Part shown: in pieces, positions 17,606 to 26,700 of the stretch | Position numbering within the stretch: the first letter of the stretch is position 1 | Layout: each line of letters starts with the position of its first letter | Source: Chitinophagales bacterium | Lineage (GTDB): Bacteria > Bacteroidota > Bacteroidia > Chitinophagales > Chitinophagaceae | DNA: 64,000 bases | Direction: 5' to 3' | Assembly: GCA_017303395.1 (NCBI GenBank) | Contig: JAFLBN010000003.1 | Coordinates: forward strand, 62,001-126,000 | The notes under the pieces: model-generated | What the model was told of the DNA's origin: nothing | What the model saw: the letters and a program-made list of their open reading frames with translations, nothing else | The model's database searches: none | Program-made: the position numbers and the translations under genes

Positions 17606-18211
17606 CTACCCTTTCAACACCTTAGTCACCATCGGCAAAAGCCTTTCAGCCCATATCATATATTCCTTACCACTCGGGTGCAGACCGTCTTCTGCTAAAT
17701 AGGCTGGTGTGGTAACATTCTTGCGGGTGCTGTCTGTAATATCCAGGTAATGGCATTTATGCGCAAGCGTTATATCCTTGCAGGCAGCATTGTAAGCATC
17801 TATGTCTTTAGTTATTTGTGCTCTATCCCTACCCTCTGCAAATGGCGTTACACCCCAATCCGGGATAGACAAGACAAATACATTGTTTACATGTCCATTT
17901 GCATAGCGGATAGCAGTATCCAGCAACTGTGTGTACTCTTGCCTGTAGTTATCAAGGTCTCTGCCACGGTATTGATTGTTTACACCAATCAATAAGGTTA
18001 CGAAACTGAATGTGTCCTGTATATTCCTCTCTTTGATAGCAGCAGCCAGTTCATCAGTCGTCCACCCAGTGGTTGCAATGATTACTGGTTCGGTCACATT
18101 GATTCCCTGCGCATTCAGCATTGTAGCTAACTGATGCGGGAAATTTTCAGCAGCAGGTACCAATTCACCTATTGTATAAGAATCGCCGAGGGCTAAATAT
18201 GTATAAGACAT
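17606..18211 (-). CDS. SGNH/GDSL-family hydrolase
   Basis: Esterase or lipase-like enzyme of 201 residues without a signal peptide. Catalytic blocks seen: GDSYTIGE with nucleophile Ser11 (block I), GW at 49-50 (block II region), IGVNNQYRG with the Asn oxyanion residue (block III), and DGLHPS with Asp175 and His178 (block V). The ATG at 18211 is chosen over in-frame upstream starts because it gives the canonical SYTYLALGDS opening. It also overlaps the stop of the upstream aldehyde dehydrogenase by one base (TAATG), which suggests translational coupling. Substrate unknown; it may deacylate a small ester. Confidence 0.85.
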   Translation of the reverse strand: MSYTYLALGDSYTIGELVPAAENFPHQLATMLNAQGINVTEPVIIATTGWTTDELAAAIKERNIQDTFSFVTLLIGVNNQYRGRDLDNYRQEYTQLLDTAIRYANGHVNNVFVLSIPDWGVTPFAEGRDRAQITKDIDAYNAACKDITLAHKCHYLDITDSTRKNVTTPAYLAEDGLHPSGKEYMIWAERLLPMVTKVLKG

Positions 18212-19584
18212 TAGTTGATAAATACTGTTTTGATGTTCACGAATTCGCGAATACCAAATATACTCAATTCCCTTCCATATCCGCTTTGCTTTACGCCACC
18301 AAAAGGCAGGCGTGGGTCTGAATGCACAAATGCATTTACGAAGCAATTGCCTGCATGTAATTGTGTAGCAGCAATCTTCTCTGCCCTTGCCCTGTTTTTG
18401 CTGAATATACCCGCCCCAAGGCCATAGATGCTATCGTTAGCCAGACGTATAGCATCAGCTTCGTCTTTCGCTTCAATGATAGCTGCTACAGGACCAAACA
18501 ATTCTTCATCATAAGCAGGCATACCTTTCTTTACATTGGTAAGCACTGTTGGCGGATAATATGCTCCTTCATTATCAGGGATATAGCCACCACACAACAA
18601 CTTAGCTCCCATGGCAACACTTTTCTGTACTTGCTCATGCAGTTGGTCACGCAAATCATGACGAGCCATAGGGCCAATCTTATTGTCCATATCCAGAGGG
18701 TCGCCGAAGCGTGCAGCTTCCATCTGCTCTACAAACTGCTTTTCAAATTCTTTCCTTACAGCTTTCTCTACAATAAAACGTTTTGCTGCAACACAGCTTT
18801 GTCCACTGTTTACCAGCCTGCCATCTACCGATATTTTAACTGCCAGTTTCATATCTGCATCTTTCAACACGATATATGGGTCGCTGCCACCAAGCTCCAA
18901 TACTTGTTTCTTAATATGTTTTGCCGCTGCCATTGCCACTTTACTACCTGCTAACGTACTACCTGTAAACGTGATAGCCGACACTACAGGATTTGCTATC
19001 AAATCCTCTACCCTGGAAGATGGCAGCAATAAAGTTTGCATTAATCCTTTCGGTGCACCAGCATCCTTCACTACTTTCTCTATCGCCAAAGCACAACCAC
19101 TGATATTTGACGCATGTTTCAGCAACATCACATTGCCCGCCATAATAGCCGGTGCCATTGCCCTGAATACCTGCCAATACGGAAAATTCCATGGCATAAT
19201 AGCCAGCACCGTCCCCAATGGTTGAAATGATACATAGCTCTTACGAGCATCGGTCTTCACTATCTCATCTTTCAGGAAAGTGGGGCCTTCTTTGGCATAG
19301 AACTCAAATGTATAGGCACACTTCTCAACCTCTGCAAGGCTTTGCGCTATCGGCTTACCCATTTCTGCAGATGCCAGTTTTGCCAGCTTTTCCTTATCTT
19401 TCCTTATCTGCGCAGCAATTTTCTTCATCACTACACCCCTTTCCTTTAAAGACAACTGCCTCCACTGCTCAAAAGCCTTCTGCGACTGCCTTACGGCGTT
19501 ATCGACCTTTTTTTCATCATATATATCATATTCGCCTAAAACCTTACCAGTTGCGGGATTGATTGAAACTAACCTATCGGACAT
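18211..19584 (-). CDS. NAD(P)-dependent succinate-semialdehyde-type aldehyde dehydrogenase
   Basis: Cytoplasmic oxidoreductase of 457 residues that oxidises an aldehyde to the acid. Marks: PWNFPYWQVFR (131-141) for cofactor binding, ITFTGST (204-210), catalytic base Glu230 in LELGGSDP, and nucleophile Cys264 in NSGQSCVAAKR. The C-terminal FGGVKQSGYGREL block is intact. The length of about 457 and the QSCVAAKR context match the short succinate-semialdehyde dehydrogenase (Sad/GabD-like) group rather than betaine or acetaldehyde enzymes. It is translationally coupled to the downstream GDSL hydrolase. It may act in GABA or general aldehyde detoxification; no GABA transaminase is nearby, so substrate is inferred. 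Confidence 0.85.
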   Translation of the reverse strand: MSDRLVSINPATGKVLGEYDIYDEKKVDNAVRQSQKAFEQWRQLSLKERGVVMKKIAAQIRKDKEKLAKLASAEMGKPIAQSLAEVEKCAYTFEFYAKEGPTFLKDEIVKTDARKSYVSFQPLGTVLAIMPWNFPYWQVFRAMAPAIMAGNVMLLKHASNISGCALAIEKVVKDAGAPKGLMQTLLLPSSRVEDLIANPVVSAITFTGSTLAGSKVAMAAAKHIKKQVLELGGSDPYIVLKDADMKLAVKISVDGRLVNSGQSCVAAKRFIVEKAVRKEFEKQFVEQMEAARFGDPLDMDNKIGPMARHDLRDQLHEQVQKSVAMGAKLLCGGYIPDNEGAYYPPTVLTNVKKGMPAYDEELFGPVAAIIEAKDEADAIRLANDSIYGLGAGIFSKNRARAEKIAATQLHAGNCFVNAFVHSDPRLPFGGVKQSGYGRELSIFGIREFVNIKTVFIN

Positions 19585-19679
19585 GGGAGAGAAATCTTTG
19601 TTAACAAAATTAAAGAACCTAATCGGTACAAAAGGTTTACTATTTTTGATGCCCGTATAAATTAACAGTTGTTTCAGAT

Positions 19680-21086
19680 ATGATTATTGATAAGATAAAA
19701 TTCGGTACTGACGGATGGCGCGCCATCATAGCTCAAGACTTCACAGTATATAATGTAGCCCGTGTTACTAAAGGCTTGTCTCACTGGTTATTACAGCGTT
19801 CAGACCGTCCTACTGTTGTATTAGGGCACGATTGCCGATTTGGGGGACCATTGTTTACAGATATGGTAGCACGTGTACTGTGCGCAAACGGCATTAATGT
19901 AATAATGGCTAAAGGTTTTGTGAGTACACCCATGATTTCTTTCGGTGTACAGAAAATGGGAGCGCAGCAAGGTGTTATCATTACAGCATCTCACAATCCG
20001 CCAACATACAATGGTTATAAACTGAAAGGCGCACATGGCGGTCCTTCAAACCCTGCTGATATTGCAGCGGTAGAAGCCTTAATACCTGATACAGTTGAAT
20101 TGCCCAAAGAAGGGCTTGCATACTGGGAGAAACAAGGCTTGCTTTCTTACATCAATCTTGAAGACATGTATGTTAGCTACCTGCAAGAGAAATTTGATAT
20201 CCCTGCACTTAATAAATCTCCTTTCAAGCTAGCATACGATGCTATGTATGGTGCAGGCCAAAGCGTTATACGCCGCCTCTTCCCTACTGCTGTGTTGATA
20301 CATTGCGAAGAGAACCCGGGCTTTATGGGACAAGCACCAGAGCCATTAGATAAAAATCTGCAAGAACTTGCTAAGACTGTAGCAAACACACCTGAAGTAA
20401 AAATTGGCCTTGCCACAGACGGTGATGCTGATCGTATTGGCTTGTATGACGAGGATGGCAACTTCGTAGATGCTCACCATATCATCCTGCTATTGATACA
20501 CTATTTGCACAAGTACAAAGGCATGACAGGTAAAGTGGCCGTTGCCTTCTCAGTAACAGACCGCGTGAAACGTATGTGTGAGGCTTATGGCTTACCAATT
20601 GAAGTAACAGCAATCGGTTTTAAATACATCAGCGAGATAATGACTAAAGAAGACATACTTGTTGGTGGTGAGGAAAGCGGTGGTATTGCAGTGAAAGGCC
20701 ATATACCTGAACGCGATGGTATATATGATGGTTTGGCTCTGTATCAGTTCATGAACGAAACGGGCAAAACACTGAAACAACTTTGTGAAGAAGTGTATGA
20801 AGTGGTTGGCCGTTTTGTATATGAACGTAACGACCTGACACTAGAAAATGAAAAGAAAGAAGCCATTATAAAAACTGCTGCTGAAAATGGTTACAGCCAG
20901 TTTGGCAAATACACTTTCAACCGCATTGAAACAATAGACGGTATCAAATACCATCTGGATAATGGTGGCTGGATAATGCTTCGTGCATCGGGCACAGAAC
21001 CACTGCTGCGCGTTTATGCAGAGGGCAACAGCAAAGAAGAAACACTGGACATACTGGAGGATGTGAAAAACACTATTCTTGCATAG
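19680..21086 (+). CDS. Phosphoglucomutase/phosphomannomutase family protein
   Basis: Alpha-D-phosphohexomutase of 468 residues interconverting hexose 1- and 6-phosphates in the cytoplasm. All four family motifs are present: phosphoserine Ser104 in TASHNPPTYNGYK, metal loop DGDADR (247-252), sugar-binding GGEESGG (329-335), and phosphate-binding RASGTEPLLRVY near residue 432. A -7-like element TATTTTTG lies at 19641-19648. The gene stands alone with its own terminator. Substrate (glucose, mannose or glucosamine phosphate) cannot be fixed from motifs; the SASHNPP-like loop with Thr-Ala is common to phosphoglucomutases of Bacteroidota. Confidence 0.9.
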   Translation: MIIDKIKFGTDGWRAIIAQDFTVYNVARVTKGLSHWLLQRSDRPTVVLGHDCRFGGPLFTDMVARVLCANGINVIMAKGFVSTPMISFGVQKMGAQQGVIITASHNPPTYNGYKLKGAHGGPSNPADIAAVEALIPDTVELPKEGLAYWEKQGLLSYINLEDMYVSYLQEKFDIPALNKSPFKLAYDAMYGAGQSVIRRLFPTAVLIHCEENPGFMGQAPEPLDKNLQELAKTVANTPEVKIGLATDGDADRIGLYDEDGNFVDAHHIILLLIHYLHKYKGMTGKVAVAFSVTDRVKRMCEAYGLPIEVTAIGFKYISEIMTKEDILVGGEESGGIAVKGHIPERDGIYDGLALYQFMNETGKTLKQLCEEVYEVVGRFVYERNDLTLENEKKEAIIKTAAENGYSQFGKYTFNRIETIDGIKYHLDNGGWIMLRASGTEPLLRVYAEGNSKEETLDILEDVKNTILA

Positions 21087-21104
21087 TTCATTATCACTCT
21101 TTAT

Positions 21105-21140
21105 AAAAAAAAGCCGGATAGACATCCGGCTTTTTTTATG
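21105..21140 (+). terminator. Rho-independent terminator
   Basis: A stem of about 14 bp (21105-21119 with 21124-21137) built on AGCCGGAT / ATCCGGCT with an AGAC loop ends in a run of seven T, 20 bases after the phosphoglucomutase stop. It may also serve the convergent globin-like gene. Confidence 0.85.
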
Positions 21141-21177
21141 CTTAGTTCTATTCTCTCCTTATACATTATCAGAAGGC

Positions 21178-21744
21178 CTATTTCTGAACAATATCTCCAC
21201 GAGTAGTTTCTACTACTTTACCAACCTGCCCTATTAACTGGTCTGACAAGCCTACTTTTTTAGCACCAGCAACCAGATCTACAACAAACTGGTCGAAATC
21301 CGCATTGGCTGCTTTGCCATTCATACGGCTGTTTTTAGCCGGGTCGTGTGCATCTTTCATATTCATGCCTTTGTAGCTAAAGTTTTTAGCACCGGTAGCC
21401 ACACAAAAGAAGTCTGTAAGGTTTGTACTCAGTGTCTGGAAGCCACTCAAATTACCTGCCGTAACTTCAGCTAACAAAACAGGGAAGAAGCCATTAAGCT
21501 TTGGGTCGGCGGCAATTACAAAAATGGTACTATCTACCACCGATCGGATGCCCAGACGCCCCTTCTCAATCATCTTTCCGCTTGCAGACGGGTCTGCTAC
21601 CATAGTAGTGCCACCTAATGAATCATACAATGTCATTGTAACAGGTGTGGGCGTAGGTGTAGTAGTCATATTGTTATCGTCTTTTTTACAAGACACAGCT
21701 ACTACCAGTCCTAATGCAATACCAAACAAGGCTAACTTTTTCAT
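21178..21744 (-). CDS. Truncated-haemoglobin-like lipoprotein
   Basis: Exported lipoprotein of 188 residues. The lipobox ends VAVSC with Cys19 followed by KKDD, and a Pro/Thr linker leads to a group I truncated-globin-like domain. Marks: LYDSLGG (39-45), AADPKLNGFF (78-87), DFFCVATGAKNFSYKG (111-126), MKDAH with His133 at the position of the proximal haem ligand, ADFDQFVVDL (148-157), and a final helix ending RGDIVQ. An E-helix distal site is harder to place. I chose the ATG at 21744 because it opens directly into the signal peptide; the frame stays open to 21885. It lies 19 bases after the small membrane-anchored gene upstream. Periplasmic oxygen or NO chemistry is an inference. Confidence 0.7.
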   Translation of the reverse strand: MKKLALFGIALGLVVAVSCKKDDNNMTTTPTPTPVTMTLYDSLGGTTMVADPSASGKMIEKGRLGIRSVVDSTIFVIAADPKLNGFFPVLLAEVTAGNLSGFQTLSTNLTDFFCVATGAKNFSYKGMNMKDAHDPAKNSRMNGKAANADFDQFVVDLVAGAKKVGLSDQLIGQVGKVVETTRGDIVQK

Positions 21745-21763
21745 ACTTATTCTGATTTTTGGT

Positions 21764-22189
21764 TTAGAAAATATTTTTGAAGAATCCGGACACACTATTA
21801 GAACCTGAATTTGGAGATACAGGACAACCTTTCTGCATAGCATTAGCATCAGGCAGATAGCGCTCTGCTTTATAATTACCTGCAAGTTTCAGGTCTTCGA
21901 TAATATCGTTGGCATTTGCTTGTACAGGATAGAATGTAAATACAGCAATGTTAGTCTCAGGATTACACAACACATGCTCTACCCCCTTTTGATTGTATAG
22001 CCAATTCGTTATAGCATGTGCTTCGGTAGAGTCTATATCTTGCTTAAAGTCTACCCTTGCCATTACAACTCGCTCATCATCAGTAATCTTCGGGCGTGTC
22101 ACCTGATATATATGTACAGCCAATACGGTAGCTGCGCTTAGCACAACTAAACCTGTCCCAATAAATACTTTCTTCCATACAGTTTTCAT
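21764..22189 (-). CDS. Membrane-anchored protein of unknown function
   Basis: Protein of 141 residues with one N-terminal membrane helix (about 8-28) and a small soluble domain on the outside. The domain (RVVMARVDFKQDIDSTEAHAITNWLYNQ is the opening region, then GVEHVLCNPETNIAVFTFYP) has the beta-alpha-beta-beta order of HMA-like ferredoxin folds, but without a CxxC metal motif. A single Cys-Pro occurs near the C-terminus. It is the first gene of a probable two-gene unit with the globin-like lipoprotein 19 bases downstream. The pairing suggests a common role in redox or gas handling at the cell envelope, but I do not recognise the family. Confidence 0.6.
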   Translation of the reverse strand: MKTVWKKVFIGTGLVVLSAATVLAVHIYQVTRPKITDDERVVMARVDFKQDIDSTEAHAITNWLYNQKGVEHVLCNPETNIAVFTFYPVQANANDIIEDLKLAGNYKAERYLPDANAMQKGCPVSPNSGSNSVSGFFKNIF

Positions 22190-22290
22190 ATCGTATACAT
22201 TTTTTTGTTTTTAACAGCTTACGCTCAAATCCCTAATTCCGAAACATATACGACACTAGTATGACAATGGTTTTACCATTTTCAAAAAAA

Positions 22291-22320
22291 AATCGGGATA
22301 GCAAACAAATGCTATCCCGA
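22291..22320 (-). terminator. Rho-independent terminator of msrA
   Basis: On the minus strand a perfect 10-bp stem (22320-22311 with 22302-22293, TCGGGATAGC / GCTATCCCGA) is followed by eight T. It lies just after the msrA stop at 22343. Confidence 0.85.
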
Positions 22321-22342
22321 AGTACCATCAACAGTATGATTA

Positions 22343-23023
22343 TCAATCCTGTTTTACATCCTTCAATTTATCCTGAAACACTTTTCTGAATTTTTCCATC
22401 TTAGGTTTTACCACAAACACACAGTAGCCCTGGCTAGGATTATCGTTGTAATAGTTCTGGTGATAATCTTCTGCTTTGTAAAACTTTGTATATGGGGTTA
22501 TCTCTGTTACAATTGGTCCGCTGAATGCTCTTTCTTCATTCAGCTTCTTTTTATATTCTTCAGCCTTCTGACGCTGCTCGTCGTTGTGATAAAATATGGC
22601 AGAACGATATTGAGTGCCGACATCATTACCCTGCCTGTTCAATTGTGTAGGATCATGTGCAATCCAAAATGCGGCTAATAATTCATCATAACTGATAATT
22701 GCAGGGTCGTAGTATATATTACACGCCTCAGCATGCCCTGTTTCCCCTGTGCATACCTGTTTATAAGTAGGGTTTTCTATGTGCCCACCAATATAGCCGG
22801 ACTCCACTTTTTCTACCCCTTTCAATTGTTGATATTGAGCTTCAACACACCAAAAGCAACCTGCTGCAAAGGTTGCAACTTCTGTTTTATGCTGCTGTGT
22901 AGTAGGGTTCTTATTATTCATCTTCTTAAAAGTATTTGATTTTTCGTAATTGTTATTTTGTGCACAAGCGCTTAATTGCATAGCAAAAGCTAATAATGCC
23001 ACCATGTTTAATATCCTGATCAT
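22343..23023 (-). CDS. msrA: Peptide-methionine (S)-S-oxide reductase, lipoprotein form
   Basis: Repair enzyme of 226 residues that reduces methionine S-sulfoxide in proteins. A lipoprotein signal peptide ends LSAC (Cys20), so this form is exported to the envelope. The catalytic domain begins near residue 48 with FAAGCFWC (nucleophile Cys56, followed by Glu61 after Cys59), then GYIGGHIENPTYKQVCTGETGHAE, QGNDVGTQYRSAIFY, and DYHQNYY near the C-terminus. The second conserved Cys of the set (in GYCVF) may resolve the disulfide. Monocistronic with a clear terminator. Envelope-located MsrA fits protection of surface proteins from oxidants. Confidence 0.93.
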   Translation of the reverse strand: MIRILNMVALLAFAMQLSACAQNNNYEKSNTFKKMNNKNPTTQQHKTEVATFAAGCFWCVEAQYQQLKGVEKVESGYIGGHIENPTYKQVCTGETGHAEACNIYYDPAIISYDELLAAFWIAHDPTQLNRQGNDVGTQYRSAIFYHNDEQRQKAEEYKKKLNEERAFSGPIVTEITPYTKFYKAEDYHQNYYNDNPSQGYCVFVVKPKMEKFRKVFQDKLKDVKQD

Positions 23024-23140
23024 AATTTTCTTTTATAACACTAAGTACGCACAACTGTTGTAAAAGGATTGTCTGACGTGCATTTCAGCCCATTATTTAA
23101 CATAGCATTAGAAAATATGTGGCGAAAATGAAAAAAACTT

Positions 23141-23170
23141 TTTGAAAATACGCCTCCTTGTATAATTTTG
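23141..23170 (+). promoter_or_regulatory. Bacteroidota-type promoter of tRNA-Ser
   Basis: TTTG at 23141-23144 and TAATTTTG at 23163-23170 are separated by 18 bases, matching the Bacteroidota primary-sigma consensus TTTG / TAnnTTTG. The mature tRNA starts 6 bases after the -7 box. Confidence 0.75.
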
Positions 23171-23175
23171 CGCTC

Positions 23176-23260
23176 GGAGAGATGGCAGAGCGGTCGAATG
23201 CGGCGGTCTTGAAAACCGTTGACTGTCAAAGGTCCGGGGGTTCGAATCCCTCTCTCTCCG
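23176..23260 (+). tRNA. tRNA-Ser(UGA)
   Basis: An 85-base class II tRNA. Acceptor stem GGAGAGA pairs with TCTCTCC (23253-23259) with discriminator G at 23260. The anticodon loop CTTGAAA places anticodon TGA at 23210-23212. There is a long variable arm (about 23220-23235), and the T loop TTCGAAT sits at 23241-23247 flanked by a 5-bp stem. CCA is not encoded. It stands alone between msrA and a long non-coding stretch. Confidence 0.95.
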
Positions 23261-23265
23261 CTGAT

Positions 23266-23308
23266 AGGGACAAACTTGCAAAAGCATCAGTTTGTCCCTT
23301 TTTCTTTT
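23266..23308 (+). terminator. Rho-independent terminator of tRNA-Ser
   Basis: A perfect 11-bp stem AGGGACAAACT / AGTTTGTCCCT (23266-23276 with 23289-23299) is followed by a T-rich tract, six bases after the tRNA. Confidence 0.85.
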
Positions 23309-23704
23309 TCGCTGTTTCTCCGTTTAGGCTTGTAATTAATGCAAAAACAATATTCACTTTTTCTGTTCGAAATCTACTTTTTTCATTGCTTACCCCCTTT
23401 AGCAAATGCAAACTTTTTTGTTAAATGACTAAACATCCAATACTACTTCATGGCTTGAAACAAGCAATATGCCAATTGGCTTTGTTCCCTCTAATCAATA
23501 AACACTCATTACATTCTATAAAATGTTATTGCATCGCCCCTACATTGCAGAAAGCAATATTAACTTGTACTAAAAGATTATTAGTTATTACAAAAACTCC
23601 TAGATACAGACTGAAACAAGATTTATATTAAAAAATCGTCATGTGAAAAATATCAACCATTGAAGAATTCATATATTTGTCGCTAGTATTCAAATTCCTA
23701 CAAT
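23309..23704. other. Intergenic stretch before the giant surface gene
   Basis: About 400 bases without a credible gene. A 68-codon open frame at 23425-23631 has no recognisable protein features and I reject it. The only signal I see is a -7-like box TATATTTG at 23672-23679, 26 bases before the start codon of the following gene, without a good TTTG partner upstream. Confidence 0.5.
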
Positions 23705-26700
23705 ATGAAAAATACCCTAGCTATTATATTAGCAATATGCCTATCAGTTTTGTTCAACTTTAATATCTACGCACAGATACAATTAGCACCATACTATACA
23801 TTTTCACAAAACACAGGAACATACACCAATATATCCGGAGGTAATGTTTTGGGCACTGGTGCAGGTATGAATAGCAATGCATACAAAGTAGCTATACCAT
23901 TTACAGTAAATGTAAATGGCAGCAACTATGATACTGCATGGGTATCTATAAATGGCCATCTTTCTTTCCCCATAAGTTCAAGTAGCGCTTATTGGATTAT
24001 TCAGTCAACAAGTGCAGGATTTGCAGCTGTAGCAGGTTTTTCAACAGACCTTATAAGCACCAGCACATCTGATTTAAGGTATGATGTAGTAGGAACATCT
24101 CCTAACAGAGAGTTTGTAGTGCAATGGACTAACTTTACGCATGCACTTACAACAGCTCTATCAACGAGCTTCCAGATTCGCATCAAAGAGACTACTAATG
24201 AAATACGATTCGTATATAACAATGTTAGTGTATCAAACTCTAGTCAGCTATCAGTACAAGTAGGTATCAGAGGGCAGAACAATTCCATTTTTACATGTCG
24301 TAACGGCAATTGGTCTTCTTCCACTAATGGCACTTTAAACACATCTTCAATCAATACAAGCAGTTCTAACCTTCCATCCAATGGTTTAACTTATATATAT
24401 ACCCCTCCAGCTTGTTCAGTTCCAGTAAATCAACCAACATCCTTATCATTGACACCTGGCGGCAACAACATAAATATGTCCTTCACTGCTGCATCACCGG
24501 CAGTAGACAAGTACTTAATAGTAAGGACTATTAATGGCCCATTAAACACGTCACCGGTTAATGGCACGTATTATACAGCAGGCAACAACTTAGGTAATGG
24601 TACTGTAGTTTATACAGGTCCAAACACTAGCTTTAACAACACAGGACTTAACCTTAATACAAGCTACACATACACAATATTTGCTTATGATGATACTTGC
24701 ACCACTGCTCCCATATACAAAACTACTACTCCATTAACAGGCACTGTAAAAACATTAGGCCCAACTAAATATATATGGCTACCTACCAGTGGTAACAATA
24801 ACTGGAATACTGCCACAAATTGGCAACCTATAAGAAATATTTCATACCCAGATGACACATTGGTCTTTAATCAGGGGGGCAACCCAATTATTTCAAATGT
24901 AGGGACCACTTATATGTCCACATTACAAGTTAGTAACAATACTAATCCTGTGTTTAAAGCTACAGGTACAAGGACATTGACATACAGCAACACCTTTACA
25001 TTGGATACAGGGTGTAGCATGACGCTTGACACTAACGTCAGTATATTATCAGAAATATTTGGTGGCAATCCTAAAGCAACCATTAACGGCACTCTAAATC
25101 TTACTGGGAATGCTATTTATAATGGTGAAAATTCTAATACTGTAATAAACGGTACTATCAACGTATCACAAAATGCTGAATTTAAAAGAACGTGTAATAC
25201 TGGATGTAAAGACGCACTATTCTTTGGATCAACTGCTATATATAACCACAATCGCGATGGAGGCCTCATACCTAGAGGTGTCTATGAAGATAGTTCTACT
25301 GTCAACATCAACGGAATAATAAATACGCAGCCTGATATAGATACAGGACAAGTGTTTGGCAACTTTTCATGGAATTGCCCGCAGCAAGCATCTAACATTA
25401 CCCTAAATCAACGCATAGCAATTATTGTGGGTACACTGCATATAGCCTCTACTAATAATAGCCAATTGAGGCTTGATGAACTTGGGGAAGAACTAGTAGT
25501 AGGCGAACTAAAACAAACCGGTGGTAATGTACTACTAACCAGTTCTGCTAAAACATTAAGAGTTCTCGGAAATCTGACACTTGACTCCGGAACCATGAAT
25601 CTTTCCACCTATCAATATATCAACTATAACACCAAAATACCAGCTATATACCTGCATGGCAACATGACACAGGGCGCCAACCATACCATTACCAGAACAG
25701 GAAGCATTATTCGTAGTATAGTATTCTGCGGCAACACACCACAAGCCATTTCTGCATACGGAATAACCAACAATATTGGATACGAACTGAATAATCATGC
25801 AGGAGCAAAGTTATCCGGCACACTTACAGTAACATCTAATAATATTAATCTGATACAAAGAGGGTCATGGCAAGGATCAGGCGCTTTTTCATATGTCGGA
25901 ACGCAAGACACACTGTACTATGACACAGAAATAGACGGATCAATGAGCGCCGTAGAGTGGCCTGCGGTTAACTCCCCATCCAGAGTATTTGTTGATGTTC
26001 CCGCCAACAGACAAAACATTCAAAAGCTACCCGGCAACAGGGTTGTTGATGAATATTTTATGTTGATGGGAGGCATAATACAACTGAATCAGTATAACCT
26101 TACAATTGGAGGTAATTCATATTTTGGTGGTGGGAAAAGCAATAAGGTATTAGTAGTAGCAGACAGTACCGGACAATATATACAAAGACTGCCGGTAGTC
26201 ACCAATCCTAATAACGATAATTATTATGTAATGCCAGTTGGTTGTATATCCGATACGGCTGTTTCAACTTACCCAACATCTATAAGACTCAATGTTAACT
26301 CGCAAAACAGATATTTGGGTATGCGGGTTAAAGACACTAAACATCCGAATGACACCAGTACATCAAATTATCTTGACAGATATTGGATACTTACCGATGA
26401 TGGCGATACTGCATTTATGAAATTGTATGTGCAACTAAATTTCCCGTTGAACGAGGTTAATGGCAAACAACTTGGAATGCACATATGGGATGGTTCATCA
26501 TGGCGCAAACACCCGAGTGATTTCTATTGGCAGATTTATAACAGTGTAATGACTATTGCCACCTATGACAAGATAAACCCGCAGGTTTTAAAACTAAATG
26601 GTGCGCATATTACAGGCAGAAAGAATCAATCAACAACATATGTATGGACAGGTAGTATAGATAAGGATTATAGTAAGCCAGGCAATTGGATCCCAAACCG

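Noticed and set aside
23226-23411. Open frame on the minus strand across tRNA-Ser
   Set aside because: Its end reads AEREGFEPPDL, the well-known translation of the complement of a tRNA-Ser; it is not a gene.
23425-23631. 68-codon plus-strand open frame before the giant gene
   Set aside because: No signal, domain or codon pattern like real genes here; high Cys/His/Leu content typical of random AT-rich sequence.
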